From: Chromobotia macracanthus
Lineage: Eukaryota; Chordata; Actinopteri; Cypriniformes; Botiidae
DNA length: 64,000 bases
NCBI GenBank assembly: GCA_036877525.1
Contig: JAZGTH010000067.1
Span: 5,708,501 to 5,772,500, forward strand
Direction: 5' to 3'
In this document: positions 46,531 to 58,300 of the stretch, piece after piece
Layout of the letters: every line of letters starts with the position of its first letter
Position numbering within the stretch: the first letter of the stretch is position 1
Position numbers and translations under genes: made by a program
The notes under the pieces: model-generated
Told to the model about the DNA's origin: nothing
Database searches by the model: none
Seen by the model: only the letters and a program-made list of their open reading frames with translations

Positions 46531-46979
46531 CTCTGTGGTGACCACACAGTCCACATCGGAGTTCATCCAGACCAGGTCGAATTTACCATCACATTCCACC
46601 TTATTTATCTCATCATCTGCACGTATCCTGCCATCATACTCTGTAATATCCATCAGAGGCGGCTTATGTAGATTACTGTCATCATCATAATTAATTTCAT
46701 TACATTCAGGCCATGCTAATGTTGAGTAATCAGCAGCTGAATGTGGATCTCTCCATTCAGCAACCGTTTTACTGAGAATAATCAGAGTGTAAAACCTTAC
46801 CTAGAGAAACAGCATCTCTTTGGTCTTTCATTTTGCCCCATACAGCAAATCAGATTATAATGAGTTTGTTTCACTTCTGCCAGAAGGTCGCAGTTCATCA
46901 GGCCCACACAAGATGCTTGACAAAGGTTATATGCTGTACAATCTCCAGTTACAACAGTTCCCATGCTTCTGGTGAGTTC
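46501..46979 (-). other. Cysteine-rich coding-like segment, unidentified, possibly decayed
   Basis: On the minus strand two blocks join in phase: 46979-46801 (donor |gtaagg) and 46771-46501 (acceptor ttctcag, stop TAA at 46503-46501). The first reads GTVVTGDCTAYNLCQASC and continues NLICCMGQNERPKRCCFS. The second is a 90-codon open, acidic stretch containing AEWRDPHSAADYSTLAWPEC and CDGKFDLVWMNSDVDC. Immediately upstream, in a different frame, lies another Cys-rich piece (CVRETDRNICECGPDLLTD), so a frameshift or a missed junction separates them. I do not recognise the family. It is not a continuation of the GLIPR1-like gene, which has its own last exon at 48183-48053. It may be a small gene, a pseudogene, or domesticated repeat sequence. 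Confidence 0.35.
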
Positions 46980-47829
46980 CTCAGGACATCAGTGAGCAAA
47001 TCTGGCCCACATTCGCAAATATTTCTATCAGTTTCTCTCACACAAGGATGCCATTGTAAAACAAATCAGAAATGAAGTGCAAGTGAACAGGTCAAGCCTT
47101 AAACCAACGTGTGTTTTTACAGTCAATCATATACTTCATTACCAATGAGTCATGAAAGCATTACCAATGTTGAGTCTGATCCAGAAGATGCTTTTATCTG
47201 TGTTTGTTTGGCTGCCTTTCTGTGTGTATAACTATTTTAGCTTTGTCATATTCAGAGTGAAAGTATGAATGGTGCTTGTCTGTTTTTAATAATTTTTTTG
47301 TAGACGCTGTAAACAAACAATCCACAGAATGTATCTGATCAAAATGACTTTTTACTTGATAATATAATCGCATTCAATTTTAAAACCCATTAAATAATTT
47401 TGTTGTTGTGGTTGAAAATGATGTTTAACAAATGTATGACACCAAAAAATACATAAGAACTCGAGTGACACAACTTTGTAAAAGATTTCTCCTTTTCATC
47501 ATCCAGAATAGCAAAAAAACAGGGCATTTAATTGATTACTCAGAAAAATAAACAAACTACTTTAAAATATAATTCATAATTTATGACTCATAACTGTTCT
47601 CACTTACAGCCTACAGTGCGCTATATGTACAACCGTTTCCATGGTGACTATAAAGTCATCAGAAATGTGTCGTGACTATGTTGATTATATGCATGTGAGA
47701 AACGCAATAGCTACATTTTTTCACACGGTTTACACTATACTGCGAGATTGTAACATACCATGAAAGTGAGTTTTAGTCCTAGAAGCCAAAAAAATCAAAC
47801 AGGGACAGCTAGAGTATAAAATATTAAAG
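46980..47829. other. Intergenic between GLIPR1-like gene and Cys-rich segment
   Basis: Apart from the out-of-frame Cys-rich piece at about 46990-47060, no feature was recognised. Confidence 0.4.
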
Positions 47830-47835
47830 TTTATT
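47830..47835 (-). promoter_or_regulatory. Poly(A) signal of the GLIPR1-like gene
   Basis: AATAAA on the minus strand, about 220 nt past the stop codon at 48053. Confidence 0.55.
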
Positions 47836-48052
47836 CAACTGTCACTTTTATGATGGGTGTACTTACATCAACAATTCATTAATAGACCTGTGTGGTACTA
47901 AAATAAATAAGGGTGCACAGAGAAGGACCTCTGTTTTACATATATATATATATATGTATTTGCTTAGACAAATGTCTTTATATTTGTGTTTAGTCAATGT
48001 TAATTTAAGAGCTAAGAATTGATGGTGAGGTTGAAAGGTTTAAAGAACAGCA

Positions 48053-50426
48053 TTAATGTGTTGCATAAAAATAAAGTAGCCAGCAAACTCCTTGTAGACA
48101 TAGTCCAATATATGTCAGCCAATAGGAAACTCTTTGGGCTGAAGAGGTGGGGCCATAATCCCACCCAGGGAACCAGTCATATCCTGTGAAGAGAAACAGT
48201 TTGTCAAATCTAAGCAAGATTTGCAGTATGGTGACTTATACTCAGAATTTGACCTGCATTTATTTATCCTATTCAAGTTAGTGAATTTATCCCATGTTAG
48301 TTAGTGCGCACACATTGGAGTAGCGAGATGTGAACAGAGCAGTGAGGAGCAATTGGGGGTAAGGTGCCTTGCTCAAAGGCATCTCAGTTGTTTCTTGCCA
48401 GCACTGGGAATCGAACCAGCAACCTTCTGGTTACAAGTCTGTCTCTCTAACTAATAGGCCCCATTGTAATATCACTGCTGATAGTGTATAAAATCAGAAA
48501 ATAACCAGATGCGTAAATGTCTCAGGGCCTCAGTTATATTGTGTGTTATTGTGTTATTGTTATTTATATATTGTGCGACTGTTCTTACTGCAGACATTGT
48601 CTCGACAGATCACCGATCCACAGCCGCTGCAGGCCACACCTGCTATATATGGAGTCACACCATGAACCTCTCCTCTAAAACAGAGTGTGTTAAAATATCA
48701 TCAGCTACACAATACAACAAGAGGCAGATATGCGTCATATCTCAATACTGATCTGCAAAAGCATATTTTACTGTATCAATGCAAAGATCAAAAATCAACA
48801 TAAACAAATCAAACCTTTCTATTTCACAAAGAAATGCATGATCATTATTGTAATGTAAGTCCAACTTACGAATCGCCATAATTGCAGACAAAAATGGTGG
48901 ATTCTGGATGGTTGGAGAAGTTGTCGATTCCTTTAGTGCAGACATTAACAGCACAGCCCAGCTTGAAGCTCGTAGACCACATTAACTGCAACAATAATTG
49001 CACACAAATACACCAAGGATTGGGGAGCAAAAGTTAAAAAAAACAATGAAAAGTTTTCATTGATGGAAAGAGATCAAAGAAAACAGAACATTCTCATGAA
49101 ATGAATGATAATATTCCAGCTAACAGGGAATGTTCTCAGAACATTGGCTAACATTTTCTAATAGTTCTCTTAAAGTTTTCAAACAAGTTCTTGAAGTAAC
49201 GTTATAAGTTGTTAGTAGGATGTTTTAAAACCAGAAATAGTGTTTGAAGGCTCTTATAACCAAACAACAACGTGAATACACCATCTAAAAACTGGACATT
49301 CTGTTTCTAGATCCTTTAAAACCAATTTTGTAAGGTTTGGGGTTATTTAATGGAAACGTTAGGGAACATTCTTACAATGTAAAGCTGTTAGCTGGGATAT
49401 GTCTTTGTTGAGCTTGAAGAGATATTAAAACACCTGTCCGTAGTGGCCACACAACCTCGAGCAGTTGTTTTTTTGGAGTGAATAAGCTCCAGCTTTGTTC
49501 CATCTCTGTACTGCATTCTCCACCGTGAAAGCTGAAAACGGAGCTCCCAACCATATGTTCTCCCCCATCCACCCGAACGGGTGTCCGAAATGTCCCATCG
49601 AAGGGCCATAAGTGGCCCGGCAGTGTTTCGCCCGATCTCTGGCTCCTTTGGCCAGTTCATCATCCCATGTCTGGTGATGTACACAAACCACATTGCAACA
49701 CTAGTTAATAATCAGCCTAAATTCAGTATAACTTTACATCTGACCATGCACCTGAGAACAGCATAGGATGTCTACTCAAGACAAGGACTTTATCGATTGC
49801 TTTTCATGCATTCCTCACCAAAAAGTTTCTCTCGGTTATTTTAATACTTAAAAACAATCCGGATAGGGAACCATTGCGCTGCCCTGAAAAACAAACCCCT
49901 CGTACCAATGATCTCCCTATTACCATGACAACCAGAAAGATTTCTTGCGTCTATTTTTCTGAAGCACTCAACACAAAAACAAAGGACCATAATAGGGTAA
50001 ACCTGTACTGCATAGACATCCGAGGGGCATTGAAGAGGCCCGTTTAATTAACATGCGATATGTAATCGCACGCACAAAAGAAGATCAAATCGGCCCATGA
50101 GAAAGACTGAGACGTGTCGAGATCAGACTGAGCAAACGAGATGCTTTTAATAAAAATGAGCCTGTGCATATGGCATCGGTTCATGAGAAGACCAGCTTAT
50201 CCTCGTTCATGCTGCAGAGGAACAGATACAGAGTCCCAGGCAGCTGTCTTACCATGGAGCGCAAACCGGCCGCAAGTGGAGAGACGCGCGAGCGGTGCGC
50301 ATTATGCGCCAGCACACACCTGCGGATGAACTCCGGTTCCGTTATTCCCGGTACGAACGCCAGAACCCCGCAAGTGCCGTACAGAAGAACCGAGAACCGG
50401 AGGACAAAACAGCCGAGAGAGTCCAT
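48053..50426 (-). CDS. GLIPR1-like CAP-domain protein with C-terminal membrane anchor
   Basis: Five exons on the minus strand (50426-50253, 49670-49434, 48985-48870, 48674-48589, 48183-48053) give 247 residues in continuous phase. The ATG sits in a strong context (tctgccATGg). The order is: signal peptide (about 1-22); CAP/SCP domain with FIRRCVLAHNAHRSRVSP, TWDDELAKGARDRAKHC, the signature GENIWLG and CGHYGQ, and FKLGCAVNVC; then a short Cys-rich hinge (ACSGCGSVICRDNVC); and finally a hydrophobic stretch (YWLTYIGLCLQGVCWLLYF, about 222-243) ending the protein. The layout and length match GLIPR1 and GLIPR1-like proteins, which are secreted or membrane-anchored CAP proteins of poorly known function. 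The active-site-like His of the first CAP motif and HYGQ are present. Which fish glipr1 paralogue this is cannot be decided here. Confidence 0.88.
48300..48460 (-). mobile_element. V-SINE-like retroposon, antisense
   Basis: On the minus strand a tRNA-like head (ggttgctggttcgattccca as B-box) is followed by the conserved core 'tttgagcaaggcaccttac' and 'ccccaattgctcc', characteristic of vertebrate-core SINEs. It lies in the last intron of the GLIPR1-like gene. Confidence 0.8.
49115..49397. mobile_element. CCCAGCTAACA-family MITE in GLIPR1-like intron
   Basis: Starts 'ccagctaacagggaatgttc' and ends 'gtaaagctgttagctggga', inverted ends of the same family as 57019-57315, here in opposite orientation. 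It stops about 37 bp from a coding exon. Confidence 0.75.
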
Positions 50427-51857
50427 GGCAGAGACCGTCTCCAGCAGCACTGATTCCCCCTGAATAAATGAGTCAATGCAACATCACTGGAGGAGATGCG
50501 CCGACCTGTGCGTCACGGTGCCGTGGATTTGCCCACTCCCGTTATCTGCCTCTCTTTCTTTTCGTCTGTGTGTCAGTATATCTCCGCACAGGGTCTTTAA
50601 AAAGCACTTAAACACAACCACCCACAATGTCACGAAAAGACGTGATGCGCTTGTTTTGGCTCTTTGTCTTAATCTGTCACGCACAAGTTCATGTCTTTGG
50701 TTTGGGAGACCAAAGTATAGCAAATCGTGAGACAAACATTTAGGCATGAAAGATGAACAAGATATAGGTAATAAAGCAGAGTGGTACATTTATTAGTTAA
50801 ATACATCTGGGGCAATTGCTGTGATTTCATTGAATGTTGCTAAATGAATTGGTGCATGGAATTATTGTTTCATTTTTCATCGTTAATTCACCGTCTTGTA
50901 AAATATAGTGTGTACAGTAATAATACATACATGTAAAAAAAAGGATAACACATCAAATCATTTACTACATGATTTGCATGTTTACGACACTATCCCTGTT
51001 TGAAATCACCATAGCAACAGAAAAGCGGAAAAATCGTCTATAGACTTGTTAAATGATACAAATATTTGCATAAATGATGGTCGGTTTAATTAATCATGAT
51101 CAATGATCAAATATCAAGTATTTACCATTACAACAAAGTACGCAACAGATACGTGAGGACCCTGCAATAATTGTGCTAAATAATTTTAGCACAAATAATA
51201 GTAGCTGTTTTTGGTTTTAATTATGTGTGTGTTCTTTCCTAAAGGCCAAAATTGCTAGATCTGATAGCTGGCCAAGGCTAAAGTAAAGTTTAGAGCAACA
51301 GGAAAAAATCAGGCAAAAAATTAATTTCATAGGTCATATTGTACAGCCAGATTCATTTAAATTATTAAAAAGAGCTAAAGTTAGAGACACTGCAAGACCG
51401 CTGTCTTAAAAGAAGTTTTATCTCTGTTTTTGGCTAGTAGTGAAGTAAAATCCACAGTGAAAACCAAAGAAAAAAACTAAAAAGACTAAAGTGGAATGAG
51501 GGAGGAGAGTTCATCCGCATAATACTGTACACCTTACAATACAATACTGTTGTGCATGTAAATACAATCTTCCCTATACAAGATTAAGGGTTTGTGTTTT
51601 TACCTCCAGTACTTTGAGTCTAAGATGAAAATATAGTGTCTGGGGACAGCTGAACAGCAGGGCAGACACAGAAAAGTCCACTGTACAGCCACAAACCATA
51701 ACCCCCCCGACTTTACCTGTACAAACACAGCACCCAGCTACAAACAGTTCAACAGTGTACAGCCCCGATAGCAAGATGAGGGTGACTTAAAATTTAACTT
51801 GATTGACGATTAGTGCCTTTTCTTTGATTGGATGATATATTTGTGTTTTGTGTGAAG
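50427..51857. other. Intergenic, presumed promoter of the GLIPR1-like gene
   Basis: The first 150 bp are GC-richer and probably hold the 5' UTR and promoter of the minus-strand gene. The rest shows no gene. Confidence 0.4.
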
Positions 51858-52227
51858 GAGGGACTTACAGAGGACAGGAAACTGCAAGCAGCAATTGAGC
51901 AGGTGATCGTGGATCAGCTGTCGAGGTCGGTATCTCTGTCTTTCACTCTCTCTCTGTCTCTATCATTGGTGAGTAATAACACGGTGAGAGTTCTTCAATG
52001 CTCACGCAGGGCTGTCATTAGTGATCCAGAACAGAATGCTGTGTCTGTCAGTCCTATGAGTGTCCCACCACGCTACACGAGAACTCTCACCACACCAAGT
52101 AAAACCCACTCACATACATGACTCAGATGTAACTCTCTCTCCCTCTGTCTCAGACTCATGCATTTTAACAAAGTCAAAAATTACCAATTATCTAGAATGA
52201 AAACTAGTTCAAATGTCACCACTGACC

Positions 52228-52510
52228 CAGAAAACAGGGAACATTCTCAGAACGTTGGCTAACGTTCTCTAAACATTATCTCAAAGTTATCAAAATACGC
52301 TTCTGCAGTAACATTAGTAGAACATTTTATAATGTTAATATGTTGTTATATATCAAAAACATTGTTCTTTTATAGTTAGTAGAACTTTTAAAAATGTTAA
52401 AGAATAAAACAATATAACCATAACGTTAATACACATCTAAAACTGGATGGTTTGAATGTTCCTAGAACTTACTAAACAACATTTTAAATGTTTTGTTACT
52501 AAATTTTGGT
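52228..52510. mobile_element. CCCAGCTAACA-family MITE, degraded copy
   Basis: Contains 'acagggaacattctcagaac' and 'gttggctaacgttctctaaa', matching 49130-49170. Ends are degraded. Confidence 0.65.
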
Positions 52511-53465
52511 AAAAAACAGGTCAGCCTATGTTGTTTTGCATGTACACACATACAACACAGAATGTGCGCACACAAATCATTTCCCTGAACATTTACAGCA
52601 TGTACATTGTTATGCTTTATGGCAAAGTGTTTCTGAAAGGATAAATGTTGATCTTTTTTTCAGACTGAGCGCTTTGCCCTTTATTGCGCGTGGTGTGTAT
52701 TTGAACAGAGGGAGAGAGTACAGCCTGCAGGACATCTCACAGGTACAACACACTCATCATCTGACACACACACACCAACGCAAAGACAGAAAGGCACACA
52801 ACTAATAACATTTTATTAACACTTTGCCTACATCACTCAGACAGCCCACATTTCTCCCACAGCCTGAGACTGCAGCCGAGTGTCTCCCTCAAAGTTACTA
52901 ATGTGGATGAAACAGCCAAGCCAGGCCTGCTGTTTGTACAACACACACACATATACGCACAGTGTGTGTGTGAGCGGAAGTTCTCATTTATGTCTTTTCT
53001 ACAGAGCTTAGTATGGGGAAAGCCTGTTTCATCTCTCTGAAGAGGAAATCAATGAAAGAAACAACCTGAAGGCAAATCAAGGTTAATACATAAAAGACTC
53101 TTCCTCTCTTAGGCCTATTGGCAGACTTTCAGTTGTAAGATTCATTAACTGTAGTGAAAACACCTTCACTGAGTCGACTCCCTGCCAACCCCCTGACATT
53201 AACAAGTTTAATTTAACAAGTTATTGGAGGCATTCACTGGGGCAAAATTTGGGCAGAAAAAGCGTGGTGCAGAAATGGCACACAAGGAGGCGTTTCTGTG
53301 TGGAGTTTGCATGTTCTTCGGGTCAGTGTGGGTTTCCTCTGGTTTCCCCAGAGTGCAAACACACACAGATTAAGTGAACTAGAGTCACTACATTAGTGTG
53401 TGGATGTGTGTATGAGTCTAGGGTGTATAGGGTGTATCCTGCCTGTGACCCAAGATGTATCGGTC

Positions 53466-53530
53466 ATAATATATGATATGATATGATGTATCATAATATC
53501 ACAATATATGATATGATATGATATGATGAA
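53466..53530. repeat. (ATATG)n short tandem repeat
   Basis: Two runs of atatg units separated by 'tatcataatatcacaat'. Confidence 0.85.
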
Positions 53531-53738
53531 TATGCATATTGTGCTTTTATTTTATTTGTTGTATACTGTGTGAAATGAGCATATACTGTAATGTATGTAC
53601 ACGCATACATTACAGTAGATACAGTATATATACATTTTACACATTTTTATACATTTTTACGTAATTCCTGGTTGTCACAGAAATGATAAGGCCTATACAA
53701 AACAGCAGGCATGTTGAACAATATGTGAGTGTGCTGAG

Positions 53739-53781
<43 letters not shown>
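53739..53781. repeat. (TG)n microsatellite
   Basis: About 20 TG units, directly before the exon-like block at 53785. Confidence 0.95.
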
Positions 53782-53782
<1 letters not shown>

Positions 53783-53978
53783 AGGCGGTGTGAAGGATTG
53801 TGAGTCGGCGTGCGGAGGGGCGGGTGAACCCGCCGATGTGATGCGTGCCGTTACCGGGGAGATGAGCGGAGAAAGTCTATCTCAAGGCGACAGGCGCCTT
53901 TCATGTTTTGTCCTCCAGAGGGCGTCGTTGAGCTCCGGGAGTTTCTTGGATTTCTGTCCTGTGGGTTTGTGTCTGTGA

Positions 53979-55205
53979 AATGTGTGCGTCTTTTTTAGGT
54001 TTGCGTAAAGCCTGACCCAAATAAACCAGCATTCTTGAGTGATACTGGAAAATCCTATAGGAATTTTTTAGGAGGAAAACAAGACAACACACAGTGAGCT
54101 GATTGTTCCTTTTGTTTCCTATTCACAGGCAGTAGCAGTTGTAGTAGTATTGATTGAGTGCTGGTTGAAATGTATCACAATCATTTAGTCTTAAAGGTAA
54201 GCAATAGCAAGCGAGCTTTGAAACATAAGGTTCTGCCCTCCCGTCAGCTCGCTCTCCAAAGCCACACCTCCTCCAATAGTTTGACAGGCAAGTGGGACAT
54301 CCTATTATTGCATTTGAACCGAATGCAATGATTGGACAAACATTTTATGTGCCTGCACCTTGCGCAGAAGAAATATATTCATATAAATATATGTAGACCA
54401 CTTGTGATTGCTATCAGGATGTGAAGAGACGTTTAACCAGCATTGCAAAAAATGTTTTTGGACAAAATCGCCTACCCTGCTTTTAAATGTTTGGAATCTA
54501 TGCAGAAGTAATTTTAAAGGGAAATTTTAAGTCATGACACATGACAAAATAACAGTAACATTTTACAGTATTTTTAAGTTTGATATCATTAGTTAATGCA
54601 TGAGGTATTATGACTAATAATGAGCATTTTACAGCATATTAAGTTAGTTAATCCTTATTTATAAATATGCTATTGTTAATTCATACTTTCTAACTAACTT
54701 TAATTTTTTACAACCTGAAATGAACATTTGATTAATAAATTAACATCAATAAATACTGTAATAGTATTATAACCAAATGCACAAACAGCACTATCACTAA
54801 ATCAGTCACATGTATTTTTATGTCGAAGTGAATCCAAATGCTTCCTGGAACCCAAACGACTTCCTGGCCTTCATGTGGCAAGCAGGAGAGGTCAGCAAAA
54901 GTGTGTCCCACTGAGAGTTTTGAGTTTCGTGGGTTTGAGTATTGGAATCTCTGATGATTAAGAATACATCAACAATCTGAGAGCGATGTGGAGTGTCTGA
55001 CAGTGCGTTACATCTATATCACAATCTTGTTGATGGATTTTAAAAGTAAAACACTGCTACTATATAGTGTACATATTACAATAATGCAACTGTTGAAAAC
55101 ATTTTCAACAACATGATGTATCCATAAATAAATTACTGCTTTGTCACATGCTAACCAGTTTTTGTAAACAAATGAATTGTGGCACTTAAAGTTTGATTTG
55201 TTCAT
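53979..55205. other. Intergenic, no gene seen
   Basis: AT-rich. No coding or RNA feature supported. Confidence 0.5.
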
Positions 55206-55211
55206 TTTATT
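55206..55211 (-). promoter_or_regulatory. Poly(A) signal of the ceramide synthase gene
   Basis: AATAAA on the minus strand, about 155 nt after the stop codon. Confidence 0.6.
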
Positions 55212-55362
55212 GGTTTACAATATTTACCTGTACATATCCTTAAGATAAAAGGTTTCGCAAAAATGAAAATTCACAGATGAATCATATGTCCAATATGGAC
55301 ATAAATGTATGCATGGCATTAAAAGGCATTTGGTGTCTGTATGTTTGGAACGTCTCTCTGTG

Positions 55363-58300
55363 TCAGTGACCATTAGACAGTCCTGGCACTGATCCGTTAA
55401 AATGCGTGCATGTGTGCTCTTCGTCAGAACCCTCCTCATCCTCTTCTTCATCACTTCTCTCATCTCCCTTTAGCTAAACATGGAGAAAGAGAATTGATGA
55501 CATTTGCCTGTTCATTTAAATTCTATATTCATCTGCCAAGGTTTTCTGTTGCTTGGCAACTGTAAATGCTGTACAGTTAGGTCAATTAACTATGTTATTG
55601 TCAGTATTGTTACTAATGCAATCATTTATTGAACATTGGTTTCTTTGATATTCATTGGAACATTGGTATCATATTGCTTTATTAATTGGTTTGTATTAGA
55701 AACAATTGGGTTTTAATCAGAAGTTCCTAAAAGGATATATACAAGCTTGTGTGTGTAGTGTATGTGTTTGGTACTCACCTTTCCGAAGAGGAACTTTCTG
55801 ACCATGCGGAGGATCAAGGAGGCCCAAAACACATGCAAGAGCAGTAGCACCACCAGTATCACATTAAAGAAATAATAGCCAAAAAAGGGTTCGAACTGGT
55901 CCAGAGGATACACCCATGTACAGTGAATCAGCCTGCGTACACAAGACAGACATAAAATTAACAGAGCGTAAAGAAGAAACTCACTTATTAAAGTTCTCCG
56001 CTCATTTACTTCTGTCACAAATTTACCAGAAAGGGAAGATAATGAGCCTGGTTATCATAAACACCAGTGTGAAGACCACAAAGATACCGTTGCAGGTAGT
56101 CTCCCATCCAGCATAGTTGAACATCTTGGCAGACTGACAAACAGAGAAATAATAACAATATCTCAACCAAAACCAGACCAACATATTATTGCTCAGAGGT
56201 TACTATAAAGGAAACTGAATCCATTTACAAGTTGTTTCAATTTCTTTTAAGTATCAATCTTTCTCAGATGTTGTGTTTAGGAAAAACTTAAATAAATCTG
56301 GGAAATTGTTGACTTGCAGTATAAAGTATAGAGTATAAAGCTTAGTCATTGGTTCTCATGGGGGAGGCGGATTTTAAATGATTTTTATATGTATTATATT
56401 AAAATGCATTGGCATTTGATTACACAGGATATTAAAAAAAAAAAATTAAAAGAAACAAAACTGAAAATTATAATCGTCATTGGCAACAGCCAGGTGTTCA
56501 CTCGCAGGTGTTAGCACTTGTGTTGAGCATCGGAAGACAGCATCACATTTCTACCATTTCTACCATTTCTAACTCAAGACTGTTTTGACATCTGCAATAA
56601 ACAAACATCACACATCCCATGAGGTGAGTTGTGCGAAAAAAGATGTCTAATATGCTGGGGACATTTTTTATATATTTAATATTTTAATATTATATCATTA
56701 ATATTTTAACGCAGAGCCAGATTTATGTATGTGATTATGTTCATGCCTGTCTCGTTATTTCTGCCCGTTTAATGCAAGCCTAAAATGTTCATTAAACACT
56801 TTTATAACACTTCATATGTGATAATGTTTTGTTTTTGTATGTTTTGTTTAAGATGTTTTTAACACTTTAAACAACGCAGAGTACATTGAATATTTTGCTA
56901 TTTTCCCGCATTTGATATGAATGTCCATATTATATATTACATATTACAAAAGTAATTCTGGCTTTTTAACGCTACTGGTGCTGTTAAGAGTTGACAGAAT
57001 AGTGTAGAGAAGTGCTTGCCCAGCTAACAATTTTAGGTTGTAAGAAAGTTTCCTTAACGTTTCCATTAAAAAAACCAAAACGTTATAATGTTATTTTCAA
57101 TGTTTTAGGAATGTTAAAAACGTATTTACGTTATTTATTGTTATAAATTTTATAGTTATTGTTAAGAACGTTAATCAAGCATTTTATTAATTATGAAACG
57201 TTTCTTAAACTTAAATGGTATACTAAAAAAGGTCTACTAACATTACTGCTAGAACTTGGAGAGAACCTTCAGAGAACGTAAGCCAATGTTCTGAGAATAT
57301 TATGTGTAAGCTGGGTTCATAATTTTACGTTTGCGTCCTGCCAAATCTGAGCACTTTTTGTAACATCTTTGAGATCTCTTGAAACTAGATAGTTGAATCT
57401 GTTTTCATTTTTGATTTATTTATCTCTTCCCCTTCACCGTCTGTCCTCACCTCGAGTAAGACATCAGATGTGTCATGCACTAGCATGACCAGTGTGCCAA
57501 TGCGGATGTAGTTGGCACACCAGGAGAAGGACAGCAGAGTTAAAGTTGCCCAGTGATGGATCAGCTGCTCCTTAAAGTCCTACAGAGAGTGAGAAACAAA
57601 GAGAGGTCCATAAACCTGGATAAGTTTAACTGTAATGTTTTAACCGATTATTTATGACATAATAACAAGCTAACCAATAATGCTCTGTAGCCAATAAGCC
57701 AGTCTGTGACCTTGATGTGATTTTATTGATCTCATAATAAAAGCAACTTTGAGAGACAGACATGTAAACTGAAGGGCTGATAATGTTAATGTAGCTGATA
57801 ATGTAGCTCATTCTTACCTTACGTTTTACGTCAGCAGCCACACTGAACAGTAAAGATCCATAAAAACTTATCTCAATGATGTAATACCAGTACTGAGAAT
57901 CCAGCAGTGACTGTACACACACATACATGTAAAAACACATACAAAACATACAAATTTAACAACTATCATGTCATACCAACATTCAAACCCTCCCAGGTCC
58001 ATGCAAATATTCAGTCTGGTTTTCACCCCCTCACACACATGCTTTACAACACACGTCTACTTTAATGTACCTCATTGCTTTTAAAGCACTATGAGGAAAT
58101 TGCTGATAATGTTATAGCTGACTGTTCTAATAATACAGATTTCACTTACCTGTTTGGGAAATCCTGCCCACACTTCTCGAAGGTCATAAAACCAAGGTTT
58201 CTATTGCACAAAACAATACACTGTTATTTATATTCTTTAGAAAAATAAAAACCAGTACAACGGTTCACTGCAGCAACTTGGTTTCAACCGACAACCCCAC

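Larger units (their letters stand above)
51858..53978 (+). other. Chain of exon-like segments, unidentified gene or pseudogene
   Basis: Four blocks with plausible splice sites: A 51858-51925 (EGLTEDRKLQAAIEQVIVDQ...), B 52010-52098 (AVISDPEQNAVSVSPMSV...), C 52664-52742 (LSALPFIARGVYLNRGREY...), D 53785-53978 (GGVKDCESACGGAG..., stop TGA). A joins B and B joins D in phase. A joins C in phase, after which an exon beginning at 53006 stops within 12 codons. C cannot follow B, which would create a stop at once. So two alternative products, or a mixture of true and chance exons, are possible. No start codon exon was found upstream and I do not recognise the protein. Block D is unusually CpG-rich for this window. 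Confidence 0.35.

Noticed and set aside
46501..46979. Terminal exons of the GLIPR1-like gene
   Set aside because: The fourth GLIPR1-like exon ends in phase 1, which does not join these blocks in their open frame, whereas 48183-48053 joins perfectly and encodes the expected C-terminus.
50164..50463. 99-codon plus-strand frame
   Set aside because: Antisense of the first exon of the GLIPR1-like gene, which has a signal peptide and a strong start.
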